From Coffea arabica (taxonomy: Eukaryota; Streptophyta; Magnoliopsida; Gentianales; Rubiaceae): a stretch of DNA of 64,000 bases. The notes under the pieces are model-generated. The model was given only the letters and a program-made list of their open reading frames with translations, was not told where the DNA came from and ran no database searches. The translations under genes and the position numbers were made by a program. Shown one piece after another: positions 25,201 to 36,418 of the stretch. The stretch lies in the NCBI RefSeq assembly GCF_036785885.1, contig NC_092312.1:20850001-20914000 (forward strand), written 5' to 3'. Each line of letters begins with the position of its first letter. The stretch's first letter is position 1.

Positions 25201-28158
25201 AATTTGATTTAGTTAAGGCATGGAAGATGACAGAATTGCAAGAAAGCTTGAAAGGTACTCCTAGAAGTATGTGGGTTGGTTTAGCTTCTGTTATGTCCTG
25301 AACAGTATAATCGGATTAGACTTAGCTTTACCTGTGCAAGGCCAGGTTGGAGAGCACACTGTATCATCAACCGACCAATCACATCATGTGCTACAACTGT
25401 TTCAATCAGTTCTCCTCCAACAAGCTTTACTAGAGGTTCGTTATCAAGATCACTCATTTCCACGACAACGTGACCTCTCAATCCCTCTTTTACTCCTGCA
25501 AGGCTAAGCACAACCCTCAAGGCACGTGCATCACTCTGATAACAAATTTGAAAATTTAAGCAGTTAGTTTTTGTAACTTCTCAACTGTATTATGAAATTT
25601 TTGTCATTCCAATGCTAGAAGAACCTGATCTGCATTCTCATTAGATGCCAAGACAATGATTGCACGTGCCTTTGAGACTGAAACCTGCAAGCACGAAAAT
25701 TTTAGCACTTAGAAACAGGGGAAGAATAAGAAAAAGGTAGTCCTTTTGCACACAAGACTCATCAATCAGCTTATACCAATTGCACCATGTGCTAAGAGAG
25801 ATGGAACTTAATAAACAGTATATATACAAATAAACCTTTTTCAAGTCAGCAAGTATAAGAGGACTGCCACTTCTACATATAACTGATGTACCCATGAAGT
25901 CAAATTCAAGCTTTGCTATGTCCATCTCCATTTCCTCCTTGTCTCTTTCTGCAAGTACAACCACAACACCACCACCTATGCTCTTATTTGCTATTGCTAA
26001 TTGCTTCAGAAGGGAACCCTGCATTACATAACCAGCTCTTAGTCCTGTTAATGGTTACAGGTAGTGTACCTCACTAATCTCAAGGTCAGAAACCATAAGA
26101 AAGAAATAAGGGCATCAATGCATGAAAAGCTTCTTGTTTCTCCATCCTTTTCTTCAGAATTAAATTGCAACCACTCATGGTGATTGTTCAATTATTTTGC
26201 AAGAGGATGACCTTTCCCTGGAATTTTCCATGCATAGTAAAGATTTAGACTCTACATGTATCCTCCCTCCCCCCAACCCCCACCCCCACCCCCCAAAAAC
26301 AAAATAAAACCCAAAAAGAAAATTTCCTTGTTCCTGGATGCTACATGGTGGAATCCATATTAGAATACTAGACATCTAAAGAATCTTGCACATGAAAGCA
26401 AGTAGGTATCAGACGTCTCACAAAGATTTCCAGAATAATAGTCCAGTCTCAGAGGAAAAGACAAATATGAATAATCTAGACTCCAACTTGCAGGTACCCA
26501 GAGAGTTACCAGTTTGTCACTCCATCCAAGAATAAGTATATGGTTGCTTTCAATAACCTCACTCTTGCCTTTACGCAATGAATCCACTTTTTCTGAAATA
26601 GCATCGGAAACAAGCCCTAGCATCATGGCAAATATAAGCATGCCTCCAGAACTAATAGAAACTGAAACAATCCGTGGCCCAGAACCAACCATATCAGCAT
26701 GATTTCCCGAGTCTGCCACGAAGCTCCAAGAGAGCCAAAGAGCTTCAGTAAAGCTGCCATCACTGACAGCATATAATGCCAAGCCTCCAAATCCAATGAG
26801 AAATAGTGTGGCAAAAAGAAGTGCAAGTAGCTTTGCATAAGGATAGACAGAGAAACAAACATCCACCATATAAGCAATTCTCTTCTTCAGTGGAACCTTC
26901 TCATTGCTATCTCTTGTCCCCTTTGAAGGGTTCTTTATCGGTGGAGCGCAATCAAGATATTTGTACACTAAAAATGGCGTGATAAGTGTGCACACAACCA
27001 TATAAAGGGCAAGCTTTCTACTGTCAGTGTTACCAAAAAACGAAAATGAAAATCCATTTCCTAACTCCACAAGGTTAATGCTGTGACTGCCAACAGCACT
27101 TTCAGTGCTACATAGTCTACGAAGATCACCAATTTCTTCCTGCAATGAAATCACCCTAGTTATCAGAATATTAATAGCAACAGAGCACTAGGAAGCAGGG
27201 GTTGACAGTGAATGCAGCTAATTTCATATGAGGATACGAACCTGAAGAATACCCAATTTATTTTGCAAGTAGATTGCATAAGGTGTAGGCAATGTACAAA
27301 TCAATTTAAGCTGCATTAAGGAAATAATTCAATCAGTAAAACTACAGACGATACACAAAAAATGTGGAAGCCGCATTTGTCTTCATTTTTTTAAAAAAAA
27401 AATTTGTTTCCGTCACCCCGAACAGATTTCACACCGACTGTAAAGCTTCTTAATAAATAGACAAAAGCTGTAGATAAACTAACCAAATTAAGAACCCAAG
27501 AACTCGTATGTCCGGGAGGTTTCCGAGGACTATAAGAACTGGAACTAGCCGTCGTACTAGATGACAACGAAGACGAAGTAACCGGTACTTGAACTGACAA
27601 GGAATTCAGATCCTTTTCACCTTTCAGCTTGGCAATGGATTTGGGCTTGGAAGGATCCGACTTGAGTTTCGCCGGCCGAGGAGCAGGAGGAAGGGCAGCA
27701 ATACTGCGGACGGAGTCCAGTCTATTACCAACATCCACATTCAAATTAGACGGCATACGAGCCGAAAATTGCCCCGTCACCTGCCGCTCAGTGCTATTAC
27801 TATTGTGTGCAGCAGATTTTGCGGCAACTCGGCTTCGAGTAGCGTAAGGACCGAGAAATGAAGGGTACACATAGTCCCGATCCGAAAAATTGAAGGCCTG
27901 GTCGGAGACAGTGGTGGCTCTAGAAACTTCGGAGGAGGAGGCGGAGGTAGTGCGGTTGTTTAAGGAGGGAGGGGAGGTAGAGACGCGACGAACAGCGGGG
28001 AACAGTGGACCAGGGAAGTGTGGGGTCCGCGTCTCGTCGGAGATTGTTTTCGATCTCTTGAGAACCGGTGGCAGCTCCGGTCTACTGGTGAGATTTGGGG
28101 TTGAGCTAGGGCTTGGAGTACTTGAATTCGAACCTCCATTACTCGTCACCGTCGTCAT
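19219..28158 (-). CDS. POLLUX: POLLUX/DMI1 nuclear-envelope ion channel
   Basis: Twelve exons, all GT-AG: 27484-28158, 27242-27310, 26510-27139, 25836-26018, 25625-25684, 25332-25535, 24168-24416, 23045-23143, 21611-21805, 21306-21398, 20605-20871, 19219-19437. They join into 980 residues with every intron in phase 0. Residues 1-220 are a low-complexity Ser/Pro-rich region with LKRSKTISD and YVYPSFLGPYATRSR. Membrane segments follow near 218-240, 290-310 and 352-373, then the pore filter ADSGNH at 390-395, another membrane segment, and RCK-type cytosolic domains (NHILILGWSDK, VEMSDLDNEPLVKL, KILFCGWRRDIDDMIM, ISDYVLSNELVSMALAMVAE). The N-terminus fits POLLUX/DMI1 better than CASTOR. Family knowledge: the channel works at the nuclear envelope in symbiotic calcium spiking. 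Start: the ATG at 28158; the open frame upstream begins with GTG only. Confidence 0.93.
19613..19744. mobile_element. Small MITE in POLLUX intron 11
   Basis: The ends TTTTTTAACACTAGCAG and, reversed, TTTTTTTACACTAGCAG form a terminal inverted repeat. Inside, CATGTGACATACATCCA is repeated directly. About 132 bp, non-coding. Confidence 0.6.
19887..20027. mobile_element. Small MITE with TA duplication in POLLUX intron 11
   Basis: Terminal inverted repeats start TTCTTCTATACACTAATAG and (right, reversed) ATCTTATATACACTGATAG and stay similar for about 45 bp through GATGCATG. TA dinucleotides flank both ends, which would suit a Stowaway/mariner-like MITE. Confidence 0.65.
20075..20347. repeat. Direct repeat (~65 bp copies) in POLLUX intron 11
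   Basis: TTTAGCCAAAC, CAATGCACTTTCCATGG and TTCATTTCAGAG recur at 20075-20140 and 20279-20347 in the same order. Confidence 0.8.
23471..23490. repeat. T-run followed by a run of about 14 G in POLLUX intron 7
   Basis: A homopolymer G run directly follows a T run on the plus strand; the sense strand of POLLUX therefore carries the C-run. Confidence 0.85.
24688..25163. mobile_element. Tourist-like (PIF/Harbinger) MITE in POLLUX intron 6
   Basis: TAA duplications at 24685-24687 and 25164-25166 flank a 476-bp block. Its ends GGGTGCCTTTGGATCAG and, reversed, GAGTCCTTTTGGATTGAG form an imperfect terminal inverted repeat. A 3-bp TAA duplication with a TTTGG-type end is typical of Tourist MITEs. It lies between the exon at 24168-24416 and that at 25332-25535. 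Confidence 0.7.
26262..26294 (-). other. Potential G-quadruplex on the POLLUX sense strand, intron 3
   Basis: On the minus strand at least four runs of five or six G (G6-T-G5-T-G5-TT-G6, then G3 and G2) lie within 33 bases. The short loops make this a strong quadruplex candidate in the pre-mRNA or DNA. Any function is inference. Confidence 0.6.
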
Positions 28159-29021
28159 TTTCAGGCAAAAATTGATGATGATGATATATATAAATATATA
28201 ATTATTTACTCCCACCTGTACTGTATATGTATAGTTTGCTCAGAGAGAGATAGAGAGTTTGTCAGTGAAGAGGAGAAGAAGCCATCGCCATCAGAGGACC
28301 GAGCTCAGCTCAGAGAAAGCAGAAGAAAGTGGAGGAAAATGCCGAATGGTAATAGTAGCTGAGTGAGGTAGTTAATTTCTTCAGTTAAATGTCAGCTGAA
28401 GGCGTGTTACTGGGATGGGATTGCTGCAGGTACAAGCATTCACGACTTCGGGCAGAGAGTGGATTTGATCTGCTACCTGAGCCTGGAGCAATCTTTCCGG
28501 GCCGTTGTTGGGATTTGGACTTCGGACACTTTTCCACTACGGCTCGAATTTAGGATCCCTCTTTTCCAGTTATTTATTGGGTTACCTTTTGGCGGCGTTT
28601 GGGGTCCCCTCCCAAGAAAGAGAGGACAATGACAAAAAAAAAAAGGAAAGTATTTTACGAAAATGAACGTGCAAAGACGACACTACTGCTACTATTGAGC
28701 AAAGAATTTCTTGCAAAAGTTGTTAAACATGTAAAACAATGCTTTTTTACATTGAAAGCAAAAGCTTGGGGACAATTCAAAAAGTTTGTCTACACTTTAT
28801 TCCAGCTTCTGATTTGCTATGAACTAAAGACTTATTAATCAGTCCAATTATATTATCAAACTTAATCTTGCATCAGTTCCAACACGTGCAATCAATTAAT
28901 CTGAAATCTTTAGATTTTTTTTTTTTTTTGTTTCTAATGAAGTTTCAAACTAATAGGAGGATGGAATTTTGCTACCCACAGTCCAAAATCCAATAATAGA
29001 TGTGCTACAAATATTTCGATT
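28159..29021. other. Upstream region of POLLUX
   Basis: Probable 5' UTR and promoter on the minus strand. A CT-rich patch (reverse of the GAGAGAGATAGAGAG tract near 28240) lies before the ATG, and a CACGTG box occurs near 28884. No clear TATA box is seen and there is no other gene. Confidence 0.4.
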
Positions 29022-29029
29022 TTGCATGT

Positions 29030-29734
29030 TAGGAGTGAGTACTAGTCGGGTATCCACCTCGTGCACCATTTGATTAACTCAACTTGTACCTTGCGGATCA
29101 ATAATTTTTTGACCCTTACTCGCTCTGCATATCAGCGGTACCTCGTTATAAGGTACTTATTAAGATAGGATCGGATCAATGAATACTCATTTCACCCCAT
29201 TTATTATTTAATTTTTTTAAAAAATAATTTATACTTGTATTTTACATGTTTATTTAAGATTTAATAAAGATTGTTCTCAAAAAATTGTCTATCAAGAAAC
29301 AAGCATGCGAAGAGAATACAAGAAAAAGTAAAAAAAAAATATTTAAAAGAATTCAAAATCAATAAAAGTTTGAAATAAGTAGCTGATTTTTTTAAATATA
29401 TGTTTTACATTAATTAAACTCTTTTCTATAAAATATAAGATCATGACCTCTATAAATAAATTTGATAAATAAACTATAGTCTTTCATATTTGTAATACAA
29501 ATTGTTCAATGAAATTGTTTATGTAGTGCTAAAAATATTATTTTATAGTATGTGTATAAAAATAAAAAAATAAAATATATATGTGTGGGGGGGAGTCGAG
29601 TACCTGTGTCTAAGTAGATATCCGACCCTCCTTTGATCCGATCAAATAATATGGATCGGATATTCTAATTTTTTAATCGAATTGAATCAGATATGGCGGA
29701 TCCTCGAATTAACGAATAATTTTGCCCACCTCTA
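29030..29734. mobile_element. hAT-type MITE, 705 bp
   Basis: Left end TAGGAGTGAG and right end reversed TAGAGGTGGG match the TAGGGGTG-type hAT terminus. Imperfect 8-bp duplications TTGCATGT (29022-29029) and TTGCATAC (29735-29742) flank it. The interior is AT-rich with no ORF. Confidence 0.8.
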
Positions 29735-29902
29735 TTGCATACAAGAGGGGGAAAAAAGAGAAGAAGCATATTTACATCTATTATTAAAATCTCTTAATCC
29801 TTTATATTTTTCTCTATATTGGTTAATTTAGTTCTTCCGAACAACATTACGATGAATCTGGAGTACAGATACCTAAACTATGGAATTATGGAAAGGAGGA
29901 GG

Positions 29903-30609
29903 TAGGGGTGGCAATTCGGGTCCAAATCAGGTTGGCGGGTCGGGTTCGGGTCAACCCGCCAGAAAATCTGTTGACCCGAACCTGACCCGCTAACCCGTGA
30001 CAGGTCAGGTATGCTGACCCGAACCCGAAAATTTCAGGTTGACGGGTTGGCGGGTCGACCCGAAATGACCCGAAACTTAATTTTAATTTATTAATTTATC
30101 ACTGTAATTTCTAATAAAATCAATTTCTCACAAAACTAATTACATAATCAAGTAATAAAAATTTAAATAAGTAATTCCAAACCAAATCTAAAATAAATTA
30201 AACACCGTAAAAGTGTTTTATCCCAAACAAAATATAAAATAAATTAAAACAGTATAAAAGTAAAAAATAATATAATATATTATTTGTCCAAATATAATAA
30301 TTTCAACTTCACACAAATTAAATAAATTCATTTATGATTAAGTAATTAATGCCTTTGAAAAAAAGAATAACTTAGGTTAGTTAGATAAAATTATTTTTAT
30401 ATTTATTAAATTATTTTTAATTCGTAAACGGGTCATATCGGGTCATATCAGGTCACCACGGGTTGACCCGAAATCGACCTGTTTTCTTTTCGGGTTCATC
30501 GGGTCCAACCCGATTCTGACCCGAATTCCCAAAACCTCAACCCAAACCCATTAATTTCGTGTTAGGTTCGTGTCGTGTTTTCAGGTCGTGTCGAAAATTG
30601 CCACCCCTA
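29903..30609. mobile_element. hAT-type MITE, 707 bp
   Basis: Perfect 14-bp terminal inverted repeats TAGGGGTGGCAATT. Near-perfect 8-bp duplications GGAGGAGG (29895-29902) and GGAGGACG (30610-30617). The arms are rich in GGGTC/GACCC motifs and the middle is AT-rich and non-coding. Confidence 0.9.
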
Positions 30610-30617
30610 GGAGGACG

Positions 30618-31758
30618 GAAGCTCCAGCATTAAAAATAAAAATGAAAAATAAAACCTCCTTTAAAATGAAAGAAAAAAGAAGGGCTTGGGCCCCTATTCC
30701 AACACAGGCATGATCAGACAACTATCTTAGTGGGGCGAGAGCGGCCACGGCCCATTGCGGTTACCCACCCACTCTGCTGCCTCAAATTCTCAGGATGAAA
30801 GAGTGGGGAGATTGGCCTGGTCCATCCCTTCCCCTGGAGCACAAACTATTACTATTTAATGCATAATCACTGATCAAAATTTAAATTTTATGCATGTGTG
30901 ATGCATTCAATTGTAATAATATATCATATTAAATTTACATTTTAAAAAAACTTTGAACACATTTTTAAATCACGTTTTAATCTTACACATTTATTTCCAA
31001 TGCAAGTGCTGTACAACAGTTACTCTAAAAGTATTCTCACAAGCAATTATCCAAATGAAGGCTGTACTAGAATGTTGAACGTATGCAAGTTGAAGGAATC
31101 AAGATCATAGCATATAGAACCACTAAGCTTGGCTCAGTGGCTACCAAGAAAGATCTTAAGTTTGGGGATTTAAATCCTACCTGCAGCAAAAAAATTCCAA
31201 AGATGGTGCCAAAGCACCCAAGATCTGTGTACCTATTAGCCCCTAATACAAGTTTCTTTAGGCTTTCCCTCCCCTGCAGGCGAGGATAGATTAGGTTATA
31301 CAATTATGATTCAGCCCAGTAAATATGTTCTGAAATTCGCAGTCTCCTGACAAGCTAATACTAGCAGTGAAAGCAATTTAAAGCATCCCAGAAACGGGCG
31401 TAGTATAACCAAATTTTCTCACAAGAACGCCTTAGACCTGAAAGAAGGAATCAGGACTATTTAGGCCGTGAGAATTAGACAAGTGACGGAAGAACATGCA
31501 AATTCTAGTGAATCAAACCACAATCTGGATTGAGAATCATGCACTCTATTGCGCAACTGGCTATCATTTTTCTCTTTTCTCGTCAACTTTGTCATGAAAA
31601 ATGTGAAAGTTAATTCCCACTCTGATCCCTGCTGCAAATTGATAAATGTGAAAGTACAAGAAGACAATTGTATAGCGCCCTTTATTAATTGTTGAAGGAA
31701 AAAAGTTTTCCTATCATTGGAGCCATCAATGGTGGAAATGGTCAGCTCCATGTCCCTT
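30618..31758. other. Spacer between the hAT MITE and the JAZ gene
   Basis: Apart from the SINE candidate at 31113-31305, no gene is recognised. The right end should hold the 3' UTR of the JAZ gene on the minus strand. Confidence 0.4.
31113..31305 (+). mobile_element. tRNA-derived SINE candidate
   Basis: Starts near AACCACTAAGCTTGGCTCAG. The phrase TGGCTCAGTGG fits a Pol III box A, and GGGGATTTAAATCC about 30 bases later fits a decayed box B (from GGTTCGAATCC). The tail has a pyrimidine-rich stretch and ends near TAGGTTATACAA. No clear target duplication was found, so the ends are approximate. Confidence 0.55.
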
Positions 31759-32871
31759 TCATCTGTCGTCCGAAGAAGCATAAGGAAACTTGTTTACTAT
31801 CCTGCATAAGAATAAGAATCAAAAGTTTTAAGGAACTCTGATTAATAAATTAGTTTTACTTTTACAGCAGCAGAACAATAAACAAAGGATATAAAGAAAT
31901 TATAAACTGAACCAACCTGTCACGACGCTTCTCCAGGAAACGCCTGAGGGAGTGTCGCCTGGCAATTGGAAGGTCTACAAAGCAGATGGAGAAGCAAATT
32001 TTAACACAACACATGCAGTTTTAAAAAATTCGGGCTTTGAAAAGGTCTCCGGGAGTAAAGTTCTGCATTTTACCTTCTGGGACATTGGCGAGTGATGGTG
32101 AATTGGATCTTGGAATTGGTTTGGTGGTAGCATCTGCTTTTGTCACATTCTGGACTTGAAGGGGTTCTACTTCTACAGAGCATTGATTTGCTAAAAGCAT
32201 AATAGCCTGGGCCTGTTTCAGAGAGAAAAAAGGTTTTGAAATAGTAGCAGAACCAAATAAATTGCCGTTTCCGTTCTTTGCAAATACTCACAAGAAAACT
32301 GACAAGATTTTACCTTGTCAGCAGGAACGTCGTCGTACACACTGATCATTCCAGCATAAAAGATTGTCAGCTGTGCCGTTAATTCAGTCTGGTCCCCGAC
32401 CGATGGAGTCTTCCTTTAAGTATTTTTCAAATGTTTTGAGTATCAATAATTTTATGTGGGAGGAAAAACGAAATGGAGCTTCAATTGGGACGTTTTATTC
32501 GAAAGAAATTAATACAATGGTGCAATATGGTGAAAACGTTAAACTAGTTTAACCATCGTAATTCTCAGTTGATTTGCATGAACCGAGCTGGAACTAAAAT
32601 TTGCTAATTTTAGTGTGTTAACTTTTACGTACTTAAATCCGCGGAGCAAAGATCGTTCCAGACGGGAAGGTGGTCGAGAAGCACCAAAATATCCAGGTGG
32701 GAACGGCATTCTTCTAATCCCCGCACCCTCGCCACCGCCACCACTGGCGCCGCCTGCTCCTCCGGACGACGGCTCACGGTGAAGACCCTTCATCATCATC
32801 AGTGCCTTGCGAACGCTGGCAATATCACAACCACGGCTATCATTGTTCTTCCGAAACAAGTCCATGTTCAT
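31759..32871 (-). CDS. JAZ: JAZ (TIFY) jasmonate-signalling repressor
   Basis: Exons 32633-32871, 32314-32413, 32074-32212, 31917-31974 and 31759-31801 (all GT-AG) give 192 residues. Residues 1-80 are Gly/Arg-rich. The ZIM domain spans about 92-125 with the core TIFYAG at 96-101. The Jas motif is DLPIARRHSLRRFLEKRRDR at 160-179 plus IVNKFPY at 180-186. Family knowledge: JAZ proteins bind MYC2-type factors and NINJA/TOPLESS in the nucleus and are destroyed through COI1 when JA-Ile is present; LPIARR is the degron that contacts COI1 and JA-Ile, so hormone-dependent turnover is expected. No EAR motif is seen, so it should recruit TOPLESS through NINJA. The last intron splits Jas exactly between the 20-residue part and X5PY, the conserved 'Jas intron'. 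I cannot assign a JAZ number. A second in-frame ATG lies two codons downstream. Confidence 0.92.
31802..31916 (-). promoter_or_regulatory. Conserved Jas intron of the JAZ gene
   Basis: This last intron divides the Jas motif. If it is retained, the frame reads 17 intron-coded residues (LVQFIISLYPLFIVLLL) and then TAA, so the X5PY end is lost. In Arabidopsis such products resist COI1-mediated turnover. Retention here is inference. Confidence 0.6.
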
Positions 32872-34426
32872 TTCGAAACGTGCTTCTGCTTACATTACTT
32901 ATGCTGTGAATTTGTGTATGTTGCGTTGCTATTTGTCTTGTGCGTGAGAGGAATTCTATTGGAAGTCACGTCTTAGACGGACAAGTGTCCGATGCCGGGC
33001 AGAAACTCCGATGAGACCAATTAGGCCAAGAAAAAAAAAATGTTTTTCCCTATCGAATTTTGCCTCTTGGTGTGGCAGATGATGTCTGTTTTTCCATGCA
33101 GTTTACGATTATGACATAGATATAGGGTGCTTATTTCTGAAGTATATTCTTTTTTATTTCAATCAATGCAGTCCAGATCTCAGTATTAGCGACAAATGTT
33201 TTGTAAGATTTGCGCATCATCTACCCAGTTATGCTATCAATTTAATCCATTAACTACCAGCCGATTCAGAATTAAACCTGTGATTTCTTCCGCCCACGTT
33301 AGTACTTAGTGCTTAGTACGTAGCAGTATTTTCAAAAAATCCAAAGAAAATGCTTCAATAGTACTGTAAAAAAAAAAAATCGCTGTTGATCAAGTTCTAT
33401 AATTTTGAGTAGAATTAACTTTTGATGTACTAACAGAGTATATTGATTTTTTTTTAACAAATACAACATTTTATGGATATATGTTGTACGTATATTATTT
33501 GAATTTTAAATTTGAGTTCATGTTATATGACATAATTTAAGCGTGTCAACAGAAACAAAAAAAAAATTATACACTGACAATAATAGATACATGTACGTAA
33601 TCATTGTAGCAGTACCTAATCATTAAACATACTTGAACATTTCAGTCAAGCCTTTAGATTTTATGTTGAAATAGTCTGTTTTTTTTTTTTCGGATCCTAT
33701 ACATGAATTTTAGACTAACTAGCTCTAGCATCAACATATAGATAACCAAAACTACTTATACGACAATGTAATGCATTCTACTAGGTCATAAGTAACACAT
33801 GTACGTAGTTAATTGGTCTCTAGAATTGAAGCAAAGAAGAGAGCGTTGGTTTTACACTTGCACGCATTACATTGATTAGCTATAGCTTAACTTGACCAAC
33901 CTGCGCCTTCTCTTGTAAATTGCAATGTTCTCTTATCATTCTCTTCTTATATATCGTCTTACGTTGGTATCGGATATCCCTAATTCCCTGTAAATGTCAA
34001 CATCAAGAGATGAAAACTATGAAATGTACTAGTATTTGTTTTCAGATGCAGGCCCCATGTTTTTCTCATGCATCATAAATTAAAGATAAGAGGACGGGTC
34101 AAGCAAGATTCATGCAACAAACAATCCCATGGAGCATTACGGAATCTTTAACAAGCACAAAACTATGCAACAAAACCATGCTGCCTTCTTTTTTTTTCTT
34201 TTCTTTTCTAAATTTGTTTTTACTTTTGCCTTTTGGTATGGCCAAAGCATGCTTCCAGGAACAACGCAATGTAGAATTTTGATTTCGAGATATTGTCATT
34301 TATTCGATATGCATGGTTGCTCAGTGAATTCATGATAAATATGGACTGGGACTTGTTGATTCAGTAATAAGTTAATTTAGAACAATTTGGTCCCCCACCA
34401 CCCCCCCCCTCCCAAAAAAAAAATTT
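32872..34426. other. Upstream region of JAZ and spacer
   Basis: Contains the presumed JAZ promoter on the minus strand. CCCACGTTAG near 33291 holds a reverse AACGTG, a MYC-binding G-box variant. AT-rich runs and a small possible inverted repeat lie near 33.4-33.6 kb. No gene is recognised. Confidence 0.35.
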
Positions 34427-35556
34427 CATCTCTTGCAGAAGCTTATGAATTTTCCAGATACCAAATACAATTTTCTGGGCTTCCTCAATTCTACCAACTT
34501 GACATATTCTGCTTGAGGAAGAACACAAATTTGAGCAATTTCATTCGAACTAGATAAATTTGTGGTACCAGCAGCTATTAATCTCGGCAGGTTTAGGTTG
34601 CATGGGTATCATTTTCATTATAACCATTCACGTCTGCATTCTTCGAAGATGTGATGCAGAAAATTCTTCTGGGGACTAATAAGATTCATAGTGCGGCGGC
34701 TATCACAATCCAAGGTATAGCAGCACAACATGCAAAGAATGCGCTAGCATGTCTAGCGATGATTTAAAGAAACTGCCTTGTTTTCAGGACAAGGAATTGA
34801 AGAAGTCCCCAATAAGGAAATGTGCTGTGTTCTTGGAGAGCTTCGTAGTAGGTGAAGAGTGCAGATTGCTACCAATTTGCAAGCATAGCTTCCATGTTCT
34901 TCCGTGACACGCCTTCTTGTCCTGTCTGTCGAACATGTCCCAACTCGATGAATAATAGCACTAGTGAGATACTAATATGTTTTACGAGCATGATCATTAC
35001 AATTTTCTCCAGTGATTATGGGATTTGGACTTTGGGTTCAGAGAATTCTCCAACCATTGTCCATCCGGACAGCAGTTGTTTTTAGAACCCATTTGGATTG
35101 CCAGACACTCCTTCTTCGTAGCTCTGTGAAACTTTCAATTTGGATGGCGAGTTTTTTAGCGAACAGGAGTTTATTTTCACAATTGCGATAATTATGTGTA
35201 GAACTGTTCCCTTCGATGCATATAAAAGTGTAACAAAGTGTCCATTTTCTGTTTTATTTTTGTTGTTGAAAGTAATTATATTGACTAAAAGAGAATGAAA
35301 ATACCTTTGCATTTAATTATGCATTCATTTATAAACCGTGCAATATATATAATAGTTACATCCGTTTTTTTGCATCGTGATACATCACTTTCTATCAATT
35401 TTAATTATTACTTGCATAATCTTATATTGTCATGTCCATATAACTATTATGTGCCACATGGTGGATTCTCATTTAGTTGATATGATCGAAGTCAGTGCAT
35501 GAAAAATATGTACTGGGATTTGTTGGTTCTGCGACTTAGTTTACAACAATTCTTGG
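34319..35556. repeat. Further direct repeat around the dead RING copy
   Basis: A ~65-bp phrase (ATGGACTGGGACTTGTTG... / ATGTACTGGGATTTGTTG...) occurs at about 34319-34388 and again at about 35490-35556, on either side of the pseudogene. This hints at a larger, eroded tandem array with a unit of about 1.17 kb. Confidence 0.6.
34427..35100 (+). pseudogene. Dead copy of the RING-H2 (ATL) gene at 42887
   Basis: The sequence matches the intact gene at 42887-43285 from its 5' leader (CTTGCAGAAGCTT), through the coding part (about 34562-34963), into its 3' flank (GGATTTGGA.TTTGGGTTC). The start ATG has become GTG (GTGGTACC). A TAA stop follows RRCDAENSSGD, the second zinc-binding Cys is now Phe (CAVF in place of CAVC), and about 25 bases after HSFHV are missing, which shifts the frame and removes the CIDSW segment. 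It still reads DDLKKLPCFQ and ECRLLPICKHSFHV, so it decayed after a fairly recent duplication. No function is expected. Confidence 0.85.
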
Positions 35557-36418
35557 CGGTATGTGATCTCTTCTCCTTGCAAATAACTAAGATTTTATGA
35601 TGTACCAGGAATGTGATTCTTACTCATTTTATATCAAATAGCCACAGTTCACCACCAACTCCACCGATCGCAGACGCAATCTGGTTTGCAGATAACATAA
35701 ATATATATACCTGCAACTCTTGAAGTTCTCTCCTTTCTTAGTAAGTGGCCTTGCGCAATTGTCTTCATCTTCAGATAAACCAAATTAACACACATTTTGG
35801 AGATAAAATACGACTTATCACTTTCATGAAACGTAGAAACCAAAAAAGAGAACCACAGAGAATCATTAGTGAGTTTTGTTACCTGTATGTTTTGAGGCCA
35901 TAGTTTCAAAAACAGTTTTGGCTTCATTCATCATCTAAATTGCCATGCTTTATGACTTATGATAACCACATGAACATGCATACAAATTGCAAGTTTGGTA
36001 GAATTATATGTCACGAACATAAATAGGAAATAAATATTCCAGTGCTTCTCCTAGAACCATGTTTTAAAGACTTGGCCGAATCGTCACCGTCTCGAGCCTT
36101 CTCGATACGATACTGGGATGATACAATTTCGAGATACTTGACTCGCCGAGAAATTGGCCGAGACGTCACCGTAAAGGATTGAAATGGTTGAGTTACACCA
36201 AGTCATTTTGAGCCATCCTGAATCAACTCGAATCCAACAAAAAACCTTTAAAAAAAGGATAAAAAAAGTGAAATCCGGGGCTATTGGAGTAACAATTACT
36301 ACTAGGTCCTAACACGCGAGAAGGAGAAGTCAATATCGAAATCATTCACTAGGAAATAAAAACAAATTTGTCAAAGTACTGATCATATGAGAAGATGACG
36401 TAATATTATTCCAACTTT

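Noticed and set aside
19219-28158. CASTOR instead of POLLUX
   Set aside because: The N-terminal phrases LKRSKT and YPSFLG fit DMI1/POLLUX; the shared core cannot separate the two.
27391-28215. Longer POLLUX start at 28215 and read-through past 27484
   Set aside because: The upstream start is GTG, and a GT donor at 27483 joins in phase to a 69-base exon that restores the family sequence.
31113-31200. Functional tRNA gene
   Set aside because: Boxes A and B are present but box B is decayed, and no cloverleaf with acceptor stem could be drawn; a SINE fits better.
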